From Mortierella alpina (taxonomy: Eukaryota > Mortierellomycota > Mortierellomycetes > Mortierellales > Mortierellaceae), in NCBI GenBank assembly GCA_029449245.1, contig JANATF010000008.1:372001-436000 (forward strand): a DNA stretch of 64,000 bases, written 5' to 3'. A model generated the notes under the pieces. It ran no database searches, was not told the origin of the DNA, and saw only the letters and a list, made by a program, of their open reading frames with translations. The stretch's first letter is position 1, and every line of letters starts with the position of its first letter. Below are positions 1 through 11,248 of this stretch, piece after piece. The position numbers and the translations under genes are program-made.

Positions 1-983
1 GGGTCCAATAGTCTATGCTAAGGCGCTGGACTGTTTCTTGCTATGACCTCTCTACAGCCCTGGGACTGTAGTTGCGCTTCGACCGATGCCGCGTGTCATC
101 TTTCGGGATGATGGCTATGGTGAACAAAGTCTTCTCTCAGCTGCGGTTGTTTTCATCGTTGGATGACTGGGACCACCACATTGTGTGGGCTATTAGCATC
201 AAGGGAGTTGTGCAGTTGTGTCTATTTTCTCGGTTCACTAACCATTACACATACCCAACTCCCTAGGTTTGTAGTTCGAGTGCACTGCATGGGTGCATGG
301 TTTATGTGTAGCCCAATTGCCAACCAAATCCAGTGTCAAGGAAGCAAGGCAAAGCTTCACAAATGACTGGAAATACATGAGAGGGTCAGATGTTTAAAGA
401 TATCCAGCTGACAACCACCATCTACCCACACGAGGTTGCACTGGACCTATCATCACTGACCGACAGACATATAGAAAGTCCTTAAAATGGTGGCGCTGCT
501 CACTCTCGCACCTCCATGTCCTCCATAAAAGAACTTGTTTATTCACCTACGCGGGTGGCAACCCAATACTGTAGGATATCGAGCTCTTCGTCCGCCCTCG
601 CTCATCAGCTGAAGCCGGCCATTGGCATTTCGTAAGCCCCGCTGAAGTCTGCGACATTATTCAAGGAGAATGAGTGGCGCGAAGCCTGTTCTGCAATACA
701 TATTGATCTATTGATCTACCGGACGCGTAGGAAGTAAGGGAGCTGCTCAGTTCTACGTAAAGAACCGATCGCCTAGTTCATAAAATGGAATACCCGATCG
801 ACTGCTGCCAACCGTGCAATGCGAAGCAGCATACTGTAGATGCTTTTTGGTTTGTAGTCGGACTCTGAATGTCAACCCGAGCCGACCTAAACGAGATGTA
901 AATACACCTGAAATCGATATAAAGCAAGCGTTTTTTCACACCCCTTTTTTTTCTTCCAGCAAACCCGGCACACCCCTAACACA
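1..983. other. Upstream region of the first P450 gene
   Basis: No protein-coding signal is convincing here: the short frames lack recognisable domains and splice structure. The last 70 bases hold a TATA-like element and a pyrimidine-rich stretch before the P450 start codon, so this is read as intergenic DNA plus the P450 promoter. Confidence 0.5.
916..924 (+). promoter_or_regulatory. TATA-like element of P450 gene 1
   Basis: GATATAAAG lies 60 bases upstream of the P450 ATG, followed by a T-rich run. Position and composition fit a core promoter; no other evidence. Confidence 0.35.
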
Positions 984-3044
984 ATGGCATTCCTCACCTT
1001 AGCAACAGGAGTCAAGCGGCTTCTGGATCAGGCTATCAGCAATCCAAGACGCACGCCCATAGAATTCACCGTCCTTGCGACTCTTGGCCTTGTGGTCGCT
1101 GCAATGATCAAGTACCCAGACCGTGCAATTTTCACCAGTGCAAGGCCAGATCTGAAAGACAAGACGTGCAAGGGTTATCCAATTGTCGGAAATCTGCTCA
1201 TGTTTTTAACCAAGAAGGAGAGTGCTCTCGCTGTGTTCCAGAGAGGATTCCTGCAATATGGAGACGTGTAAGCAAACAAACATGTTTCGGTCGAATGAAA
1301 AGTTGAAGGCTTCAGCTGCTTATCTTCCCTTTGGCCTTTTCTATAGCTACACACTGACAATCCCAGGACGAGGGCGCTTTATCATGATTAATTCTCCGGC
1401 ACTCATAGAGCATGTGCTCAAGTGTAAGTCAAGATAAATGATCTGAAGGAGTCTATGTAATACCTAAGTCCATTGATGTTAACCACGCTCATTCTCCATC
1501 GACAGCGAACTTCAACAATTACTACAAGGGCGCAATTTTCTCCGATCCGGTCGGCGATCTTCTAGGCAAAGGCATCTTCGTCTCCGACCATGATGTCTGG
1601 CGCTTCCACCGTAAAACCGCCGCCAACATATTCACTACAAAGATGTATCGTCAGCTCTGCGAGGGCACGTTTACTGAAAGCGCAAGGACCCTGTGCTCGG
1701 TGCTCAACAGGAAGGAGACCCTCGGCGAAGCTGTGGACCTTCAGCAACTTTTTCTGGCATTGACATTAGATGTATTTGGCCATCTCACATTTGGACTTGA
1801 GTTCAACGCTCTGCTGGCGGAAGGCTCTCACGAATTTGGAGATTCCTACGATTACCTGACAGCAAATATCGACAATAGATTGGCTGACCCATTTTGGTTC
1901 TTTACGGAGAAAATTACACCTGGAAAAATGACGAAACTCAACGCTGCCCTTGCAGTGGTTGACAAGTATGCCTACATGGCAATTGAGAAGCGAAGAAACG
2001 AGACTGAGGAAGAGCGGGACAGGCGCCCTAAGGATCTTCTGGACCACTTCATTAACCACGTGGCAGAGGACGGATCTAAACTGACGGATGAAGATCTCAG
2101 AGATGTCTTTGTCAATTTCATGATGTGGGTAACAAGGGGCCACACGAGCATTTTGGATTGATCCAGCAATTTCTCAGGTCAACAAGCTAACTATCATTAC
2201 GTGATTTGCCCATAGTGCCGGACGAGATACGACAGCACTCACGCTAACATGGCAGTTCTACTCGCTAATGGCCAACCCACGGGTTATGAAGAACGTGCTG
2301 AAGGAAATTAACGTCGTTCTTCAAGGCTCTGAGGTTTACAGCTACGAGACTGTGACCCACAGACTGCCTTATCTCAAGGCTGTCTTTCACGAGACACTTC
2401 GCCTTTACCCTCAAGGTAACGTACGCTTCAAACCTTACGAAAATGAAATGATGAAACAAGGTGTAGTTTAACACCTTTCGTTTTTTGTCAATTCCAGTAC
2501 CCAGAAACGCAAAGATGGTGGCAGACGACGATATTCTTCCAGACGGCACTGTTGTGCGCAAGGGCGATATCATTGGATTTTCAACCTGGTGCATGGGCAG
2601 GAACAAGTCTGTGTGGGGTGTAGATGCCGAGCAGTTTGTTCCCGAGCGATGGCTCACTGACAACGATGACTTTTCTGCGGCAGCCGAAAAATGCGTGCAA
2701 GGTGAGAGTCCCTTTGGAAAGTTTAGAGCCGAGAACCAGCACAAGTTCAACTCGTTCAATTCGGGTCCCCGCCTTTGTCTTGTAAGATCAAATGGGTTGC
2801 TGAATGACTTGCGCATGAGCTGCCACTTCTTCATACTGACGCGTATCTTTTTCACCTTCCAAAGGGTCAAACCTTTGCAACTCTAGAAGCTTTAGTTACG
2901 AGCTGCATGTTGCTTCAGCGCTTTGATTTCACACTTGTGAAGGGTCAACCCGAACCTGAACCGAAACCCTCGGCTACACTGCCTATGTTGAATCCCTTGA
3001 TGGTCCATGCAACTAAAAAAGTAGGAGAAGCCCTCGAGCTTTAG
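984..3044 (+). CDS. Cytochrome P450 monooxygenase (tandem copy 1)
   Basis: Exons read as 984-1267, 1347-1423, 1506-2124, 2216-2415, 2498-2781 and 2865-3044, giving 547 residues, a normal length for a fungal microsomal P450. A hydrophobic N-terminal helix near residues 28-45 would anchor it in the ER. P450 landmarks in order: the I-helix motif AGRDTT, the K-helix ExxR (ETLR), the PERW segment (VPERW), and the haem loop FNSGPRLCLG with the ligand Cys at about residue 487. This loop style is common in the clan containing fungal alkane/fatty-acid hydroxylases (CYP52-like), so omega-hydroxylation of a lipid is a plausible activity, but the substrate cannot be read from sequence. Intron 3 uses the weaker donor GTGGGT. 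The last intron splits the haem loop between Leu and Gly, an intron absent from the neighbouring copy. Confidence 0.93.
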
Positions 3045-3645
3045 GTATTTCCAACTGTGTGCATGTGGTTTCTTGCGTAATAAAATCACACGCCTTTTCC
3101 CGCCCCTGGCAACGATTGTTTTTTTTTAAAGCGAGCCGAGTACGCAGCGAGAGACTGCATCGCGGCTCTGCCGTCAGAATGTTCGAGGACTTTGAGCCTA
3201 TGATGATCAGGGCTACTCTCCTAGGTAATAGGAATTTCTAAACTTCTCTAACTTTACGTGGTATAGAGGAGGCATGGCCGTCACTGGTGATGCCAGCCTC
3301 GCATGGATGAAGAGACGACACACATAGGAGTGTATGGCGGCCGAAGCCATGCCATAGAAAGGCATTGATACATGCATACTGCTCTCTAAGGCATATGTGA
3401 AAGTAAAGAAGGCACCGTGCCCATCGCGCTTTGTTTATTTGTTTGTGGTCATAGCGACCATTTCGTCTGTACTCATGAAGCGAGCCGAAACGTTTCTCTG
3501 CTCCACACCCCTTGTTCAGCTGCAGCATCCAAGTTCCTGCTCAGTATAAATAATTGAACTCTTGCGTCTCATATTCTTTACCCTCCTTTTGTCGACTTCT
3601 GTTAACCATATCTCTCATAGCTCTCGATTGCATCTTCTCCACAAG
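3045..3645. other. Intergenic region between the two P450 genes
   Basis: About 600 bases with no supported gene. It should contain the 3' end of copy 1 and the promoter of copy 2. TATAAATAA at 3545-3553 is 93 bases before the second ATG and is a candidate TATA box. Confidence 0.45.
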
Positions 3646-5644
3646 ATGAAAGCAAACACAGTGACCTTAGTTGGCTTGAGCCGCTTTATCGACAAGCAGC
3701 TTCGCAAGAATAGGAAGCGTTCTCCGCTCGAGTACATTGTCTTGGTAACTCTTGGTGTCCTCGTCGCTGCAATCCTCAAATACCCCAACAGAGCGTTCTT
3801 GACCAGAGCACGACCAGACCTGAAGGACAAGGCAGTGTGGGGGTTTCCTTTGATTGGCAGCTTGCCGCAGGTCCTGAGAGGAATAGAGAATCAACTGGCG
3901 TCGATGAATGAGGGCTTTCGACGCTTTGGTAACGCATACACCATGACACTGCCAGTGTTTGGTCGCATCATCTTTATCAACTCCCCGGAGCAGGTAATGT
4001 CGTGGCATCGAAGAGGAAGGGATATTTCGACTTTTCAAATATCATACAGGCAAACTTAGCTATCTTTCCATTTGCACTTCAATAGATAGAGCATGTGCTA
4101 AAGAGTAAGTGACCCACATAGCAAAGTCAGCCGAGATTCAGCATGAATGCAAACCGTTAATCAACGCTTCTCCACATTGTAGCCAACTTTGATAACTACA
4201 TCAAAGGGAAATTGTTTGCTGACCAGCTCGAGGATCTTCTCGGCAAGGGCATCTTTGTATCTGACCAAGATGCGTGGCGATTTCACCGCAAGACGGCGGC
4301 TAACATCTTTACAACAAAACTCTACCGCCAACTGGTGCAAGGTACATTTGTGGACACCGGCCTCGACCTCTGCACAGTCCTCGAAGAGTGCCGTATTGCA
4401 AATCGGTCCGTGGACCTACAAGAACTTTTTCTGAAGTTGACACTCGATGCCTTTGGGCAACTTACGTTCGGTCTTGACTTTAAGTCCCTACTGGCAGAAG
4501 GAACTCATGAGTTTGGAGACGCCTTTGATTACCTGACAGCCAATATCGACACACGCATCTCAAATCCCTTTTGGTTCATCACGGACAAGATTGTGCCTGG
4601 AAAAATGAACAAGCTGAATGGCGCTCTTGGAGTGCTGAACAAGTACGCATACTTGGCTATTGATCGGCGTAGAGCAGAATCCGCGGAGGGGAAGGATGCG
4701 CGTCCAAAGGACCTATTGGATCATTTTATCAATCACGTCGCAGATGATGGATCCAAGCTGACAGACGTGGAACTCCGAGATGTGTTTGTCAACTTTATGA
4801 TGTAAGTTTGTTCATCCTGCTTGACATTAGCAAACGCAAAAAACGTATGCACTCACTCCACTCCTGCGCTAACTTCAACACATAGCGCTGGACGAGACAC
4901 AACGGCTCAAACGCTCGCCTGGCAATTCTACTCGCTGTTGACTAACCCTCGGGTCATGAACAACCTTCTTCGTGAGATCGAGATCGTCTTTAACGGTTCT
5001 CAATCCTACACGTACGAAGCCATGATGCAGGAACTACCATACCTCAAGGCTGTCTTCCATGAAACCCTTCGTTTATACCCTCCAGGTAAACACGCAATCT
5101 CACTGCATTTACTCTGCATGAAAAAAAGTCCTGATCACATCATTTTTTTTTTCCTTTCCACGTTGCAAATTAACTGCCTCGGATCTCAGTCCCAAAGAAT
5201 GTCAAAGTGGTTGTTGAGGATGACTATATCCCTGGAGGAATACGCGTCTACAAAGACGATGTGATTGCAATGAGTACCTGGTGTCAGGGACGTAACACTG
5301 ACGTTTGGGGCCCTGATGCTGAACTCTTCGTCCCTGAGCGCTGGCTGGTCGAGACTAACTTGGAGCCGCAGATAACGAGCAACAAGAGTCCCTTTGGGAA
5401 GTTCAGGTCAGAGAGCCCTTACAAATTTACGTCGTTCAATGCCGGACCTAGGCTGTGTTTGGGCCAGACATTTGCCACACTGGAGGGTTTGGTGACAACG
5501 TGCCTTTTGTTGCAAAAGTTCACGTTCAGGTTGGAGCCTGGACAGAAGCCTGCGGTCCCCAAGGGATCCGTTACACTGCCAATGCTTCATCCTCTAAAAG
5601 TTCTTGTGGAGAAGAACCATGGCGGCTCAGCTTCTTCCCTGTAG
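3646..5644 (+). CDS. Cytochrome P450 monooxygenase (tandem copy 2)
   Basis: Exons 3646-3993, 4086-4104 (19 nt), 4183-4801, 4886-5085 and 5190-5644 give 546 residues. The start was chosen because it aligns with the start of copy 1 and gives the same N-terminal anchor. Landmarks: AGRDTT, ETLR, VPERW, and haem loop FNAGPRLCLG with Cys at about residue 485. The protein is strikingly similar to copy 1 along its whole length, including exon 3, which is 619 nt in both. This is a tandem duplication. Intron content differs: copy 2 lacks the intron after the N-terminal exon of copy 1 and the intron in the haem loop, but has one before the IEHVLK segment that copy 1 lacks. Function probably overlaps with copy 1; the substrate is unknown. 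Confidence 0.93.
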
Positions 5645-5919
5645 GGTTTCTGTTACGTATACCAAATACGATATGATGTTAGCCATGTCTTTGTGAGCCA
5701 CAGGGTCTCTGCTGCTCTCAACCTTTTCTATACGACTGCTTTCATAAGGTCGACATTCACTCCTTCTATATACATGTATTATACATTGTCTAGCTGGAAG
5801 CTACCACCGATCACTCAATGCTTTCAGGACCGCTACACCACTAAAGTTTAAAGGTTTCAGATTCACACTAGGTCTGGAGCGTGTCTGTTGGTTGATGCAC
5901 TGTGCTAGTATTTGAGAAA

Positions 5920-8900
5920 TCAAAAAAATAATGTGGTCAGTACTGTACAGAGCAGTTTGACTATCAAAATAAAGTTTATCCTGCTTACCGTTCTGGGCGT
6001 GGCGCCTAGTCCCAGGGTGTGTGGCTCCCGCCACGGCCTGGGTTGATTTGATCCAGTCTTGGGTGATCTGGTGTCAGTGGTGGTGGGGATGGCGCTTCGC
6101 ACGAAGGGGCGGGGTGCCACTGCGGGATCGGAGAGCGAGGTGCAAACACCCACAAAGGCGATTGCGGTGGCCGCGTTGCCGTCGCGACTCACTATGGCTT
6201 GACCAGCGCGGACAGCAGGACAAACGGGATTCAAACATATGACTGATCCGTTCACTTTCACTGTCCGCACAATCTTGTCCAAGACCCTCCTTGATGATGG
6301 ATGCTTCAATTCGTGGAAGCAGCGGAGACATGTTTTGCTTGTCCTGAATTCGTCTTGCATCGCCGTCACTGTAGACTTTGCTAGTTCCTTGGGGATCTTC
6401 ATCCCACCGCGCTTCGGGTGGCCTTTAATCCTACTCCCAACGCAGGTGCCTGCGTTGCCCATAAAATTAATAACTTGGATCTTGCGCGGGCCGGCGGTGC
6501 ACTCCTGGGTGTGCTCAAATCGTGCTCCTATGTCGTGGTTGTGGCTGTGGTGCCTCTGACAGCGTGAGCAAAATCCATCCCTCTGGTCGATCGCTGAGTC
6601 CGGGTCTAAAGTATAGAACAGAAAGTTAGCAAGATGCTTGGCAAAAATTAGAGGTGTCGGTGAGATCTTACCTGATTGGATTGCTCGCCGGGCACGCTCT
6701 TTCTGCTCTATGGATACTCGCTGTATTGCCCGGGGGTTTCGCAAACGGAGGGTGTGCCTGGCACGTATCCTATTGCGGCTGTTCTCAAATGATCGTATTG
6801 TGCTGCGGTCCTTTTTGCGATTGTTATGAGCATCGCGCAATGCGGTAAGAGACGTGGCATTTTTAAGGGACGCTGATGCAGCGCTCGCTCGTTCATATGC
6901 CTGACTCACATCCAAATGTCGCCGTACTCTGCGGTGGCGAGTGGCCGCAAGTTTGGTAGTGTGAGCAATGAAGTTGATTCTCTGCGTTCGCAATTTTTCA
7001 GCCTTGGGTATAGGAGGTATAGGAGGTATAGGAGGGGGGGGCTCCTGGGGCTGCTCCAGGGGCTGCTCTTGATGGGACTCTGGGCGACCTACAGAATTGA
7101 AATTGGTTTATAGTACAGCTGTCAGCGGCGAGGTTGGGGCGGTTGTATAAACATGCCAGCAAGATCTCGGGCACATAATAAAAACATACTTAGACACTCG
7201 TAGTAATTCGCATGTGCCAGGAGCTGGTCAAGCGTCGTGTGAATAGTTGTAAGTTGCACCACTAAGCCTGGGTCTCCACCTGTGATTGCGATCTTGCGGG
7301 CCGGGTCCAAGACAAGTGCTTCCTTTATGGCTGTCATGTCGATCGCAGGGGTTGGTGCAAGCGCTCCAGCCGACTCCCAAGTGGGTCGCACAGTTCTCGC
7401 CGGAGCTGTTGATGATGGTGGTGATGATTGTGCAGCAGCAGATGATGATGCCTCAGCAATCTTATTCCACTCGTATCGCTTGTCCCGGAGCTCCTGCTTC
7501 TTGCGCTGTACTGGGATGAGCTTGAGCATGGCTTCATTTGCTGCTGTTCTTGCTTCATGGAATACTGCACGCATCGTAGCAATTGATTCGTGGTCGGAGT
7601 GGATGCGAATGGTGCTCTGTAGTTGCCGCTTGGCGAAGACTTGTTTCCTACGCAAGTTGTTGTAGATGTTTTGTCGCTCGTCAATCGCCTCCTGTAGAGT
7701 TTCAAGCTCCTGAGAGCACTTTTCCGCCTCGTTCTTGGCCTGTCCATGTGTGTAGCCCAGTTCCGTGGCAGCAGTTTCCCATTTGCTGATTGCAGATTCG
7801 TTCTGGTCCTTGCTCCCATTCTTTTTGGTCAGGTCCCGGCCTCTGTCGCCTTTGATACTGACTCCGTGCAAACGAATGGTCTCAAGATCCACAAATGTCA
7901 TTCTAGCGGAAAAAGGTCAAGCGGCTGTATCAGTCATTACTCTAACAGACAAGCATCACTCTTTTTCCATGAACTGTCCGCATGTAATACCTGTTGCAAA
8001 ACGATATCCCATGACTTCGGCAAAAGGTCTCGATGTAGGCCAGGTCAAAAAACGCGCCGATGAGCCTGTCGGAGTTCTCCTCACAAGCTGCAATCTGGTG
8101 ATGACTATTGATGGGGTTGCCAGTGAGGCCGCAGAGGACGTCAAAAGACCCTGGGTCCGACGCACAAAGCATCTCCATTATTGACAGTGGACTCAGTCGC
8201 ACGGACCTCAGTTCGCCAATGGAGGGCTGTGGGGCAAGTGACCGACAAAACTCCTGATGCCCGAGCGCCTTGAGGGTCACGTTGGCAATCATCACCAAGG
8301 GTGCTTTCAACGCTGCGTGGCCGAAGCACTTCACAAGTCGTCCCTTACTGTTGTGCCATTTCTTGGGGACATACGGAGTCAGGGCATTTGCGATGTGCAG
8401 TATGGCCGTCACCTCCTGCCCGGTCAGGTTTGTCCCCGAAAAAGCCAGCTCTTGGACGTGGCACTCCTCGATACGGGGCGGGACATCAGGCGACTCGAGT
8501 ATTCTTGTAAGAAGTGCGGCGAGCGACTTGATTCGTTTTCCTGATGCTTCCGTCATTACAGCTAAACAATGAGGATCAAGGAGTGTGTTAAGAGAGTAAG
8601 AGTTACAAAAAAAGAAGACGGCACTTGGACTCTTACCCTGTTTCTTGTTCTGGCGAGATTCGACTCCAGCTCGAACTTCATCGTCATCCGGTCCACCGTC
8701 GTAGTCAAGGTCCAAAAACGCCTCCTGTTCCAGGTCTTCCTGCACCTCCTCGGTTCCGCATCTCACCTCGCCATTGTCGATTAACTCAAATAAAGTCCTT
8801 TTGTTCGGGATGTCATTGTCCTGAGGTCGGTTCGTCCAATGCCGCTCGAGCGACTCCAGTATAGCGATTCCTTTTGCTATCGTCAGGCTGTCTGCTGCGC

Positions 8901-11035
8901 CCAGAAGCCGACAAGCTTGATTTGCCAATGATACTAGGTGAGTTTTCCAGCTCTTGTACTTGGCTCGTCGTTGGGTGCCCTGGGCCTGGGATGCCTGCTG
9001 TTTGCGCTTTTCGCTCCTCTTTGCCTTAGCCAGCTGGAGTTTGTCTTGGCGACAAGGGGCTAGGTGGCGTCGCAGTAGTGCAAGTATCAGGTACTGGAGT
9101 GACTTGTTGTATGTATCCCCTTTCCAGATGTTTTTTTGTGCTGTTTCCAATTCCTTCCATGCCGCACTTTGACATTCGCCGCTTGTCCTTGGCGATACAA
9201 GATTCGGCGGTGGTTCCGTAACTACGCCTTCAGACAACTCCGTCCAGACCTTGTACTGGTCTTTGGTGGCCTCCCGCTGGGTGCCGTTGGCGCGATGAGC
9301 CATGTGTTGCAGGTGGTGGCTACTGAACAAATCTTTTAACTGCCTTTCTTCTGGGCTGCTGGGCCGAACAAGGACTTTTTGTAATTCAGGGGTAATGGGT
9401 GCGACGTGTACAACATCCTCGATTACCGCATGTCCGGGTGGCAATAGACTTCGGACGGCCAGGGTGGTTGAGGTTGGGGCAGGGAGGCCAACCATCGCAC
9501 AAGCGTCCCCTGCTATTACCTACATGAGATATGTTAAAATATGTTCTGTACTACTATGAGGGAGACACCAAAACATAATGTAAACCTACCCTCAATAGGA
9601 CACCTTGTGCGTAGGCGCTCAGGTCCGCCAGCGAATCCGTGAGACTCTCCTGCTGTTCGAGAAGCAATCGTTTCACGATACCCTCTTGTTCACCAGGCAT
9701 GTCTTGTCGAATGACCTTCTTGAGGGGTGCCGTGCATGTCCTATGAGCCTCATCGTCTTCTTCCTCAGTGGCGACATCCGCTCCAGAGCCGTCGGCTTCT
9801 CGTTGTTGTTCCATCGCATCATTCCAGCAGGAGTCCACCTTTTCTTCAGTGATGGTGCTGGTCCATATTGACAACATTTCACCATTTCCATTACTGAAGA
9901 GGGTGTTGAGTCTCCTTTTATCCAGCAATGCTGCCGATAGCTGATATTCCTCCCTCAATAACTCGAGTGCAAGGTCGTATAAGCCATCCGGGGCTCGCAT
10001 GCGCACCTTACGCGCCATTTTCTTGTACACCCCTTCTTCTCTCTTGAGGTTGTCCTTTAGCTGCGTATGGGCTGAGTGTTTCTTCATCGCCGCACCTATA
10101 CGTTCGCTGGCCCAATTCTGAAGTAATATAACGCTGTATTTGAGGTAAGAGAAGAGCCAAAAGTTAATGAAAAGTAATATTCAAAATCTTATAGGTTAGA
10201 CTTGGTTAGACTTGAGCTTGAAAACACGTCCTTACCAGGCTTTTTCGACTGCATCCTTCGCTCTGTCCTTCGTTACGACCCCTGTATCTCGCCTTTTTGC
10301 TCTGCTTCTCGCTGTTTGTCGGTACATGGCCAAAGGGACACGATGGTCCGCAGGATGGCTCGTGTCCATGATGTCTTGATGCAGTGGATCTGTCCTGGTG
10401 GAGATCAAGGGTACGAGCTGAGAGCATTGACTGAACGAGTTACGAACATGTAGGAAGGCCACCGTGGGTGCCTGATTGGAGACCCTGAACCTCATAGGGA
10501 ATGCGGCCGTTGAAAACATGATGATATTCACAGAGCACAGGTTGGCCAGTGCGAGCCAAAATAGCGGGGACTGCCAGGGTATCGCGGCTCCTGCAGTGGT
10601 CGCGATGGGCTTGGCACCGCATTCCAACTCCTGGAGGATCCTGTGGGCAAAGTGAACGGAGCTCTTGCAATCTGTCGGTGGTGGTCCAACATACCCAACG
10701 AGTCCAAGCTGGATGAGCGTCTCCTTGGTGATTTTGCAACTCTCGTTAAAGGATTTGTTATACAGAGTCAAGAAGCCGTTTGTGCATATCTCTGAAAACC
10801 CACACTCAGCCGGCACTCCTTGTGCATCCTTTACTATATCCTCGTTGCAGTTGAACCGCTGCACGACATACGGTGGAAGGGGTCCGATGTCTCGTTTTGT
10901 ATCAGCGAGGGAGGGGTGTATGGGGGCGCGAGGTTGCTGAGGGACCGAAGGTGCAAGAGCAAAAGAGGAGGAGGAGGAGGCGGATGAGTGCAGCTCAATC
11001 CTTTGTCGTTTAGGCGCAGGTTCGTTGCGATGCAT
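5920..11035 (-). CDS. Fanzor (eukaryotic TnpB-like RNA-guided nuclease), very large form
   Basis: Exons on the minus strand: 11035-10236, 10106-9590, 9519-8637, 8561-7991, 7902-7190, 7088-6672 and 6605-5920, joining in frame to 1,528 residues. The last 400 residues carry a TnpB/Fanzor RuvC fold: GGDPGL (RuvC-I Asp, about 1134), DEFRTSKTC (Glu about 1386), a zinc ribbon of CLRC (1393/1396) and CLNPVC (1424/1429), and SRDGNAA (RuvC-III Asp about 1442). The Glu sits beside the RTSKTC segment, the rearranged position reported for Fanzors; no Glu is seen at the canonical RuvC-II site. The N-terminus has a basic PKRQR stretch that could be a nuclear signal, followed by about 1,000 residues I cannot assign. 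A Pro-rich linker with PPI repeats lies just after RuvC-I. The family makes RNA-guided DNA cuts. A good donor (GTAAGC, about 5988) makes an alternative C-terminus possible. All catalytic residues look intact. Confidence 0.85.
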
Positions 11036-11248
11036 GTTGTAGGTAAAGCTATGTTCAAGGAAGGAAGGAAGGACGATAGAACAATCAAATGAAGCAACGC
11101 CTATTTTTTTTTATCGATGCCTGATCTGTGTCGTTCAATGATGGGGCTATATGACGGTATGTGGCATCAAAAAATATCTCAAAACACGGCTTGCCATTAC
11201 CATGACCTTCGCCCATCCACTTCCTCATTCGCTGCCATTTCGCTCCAA
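11036..11248. promoter_or_regulatory. Shared divergent promoter of Fanzor and recombinase
   Basis: Only 213 bases separate the Fanzor ATG (minus) from the chosen recombinase ATG (plus), so both promoters must lie here or within 5' exons. It contains a short T-run and GGAA repeats near 11060-11070 but no clear TATA box. Co-regulation of the two genes is inferred. Confidence 0.55.
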
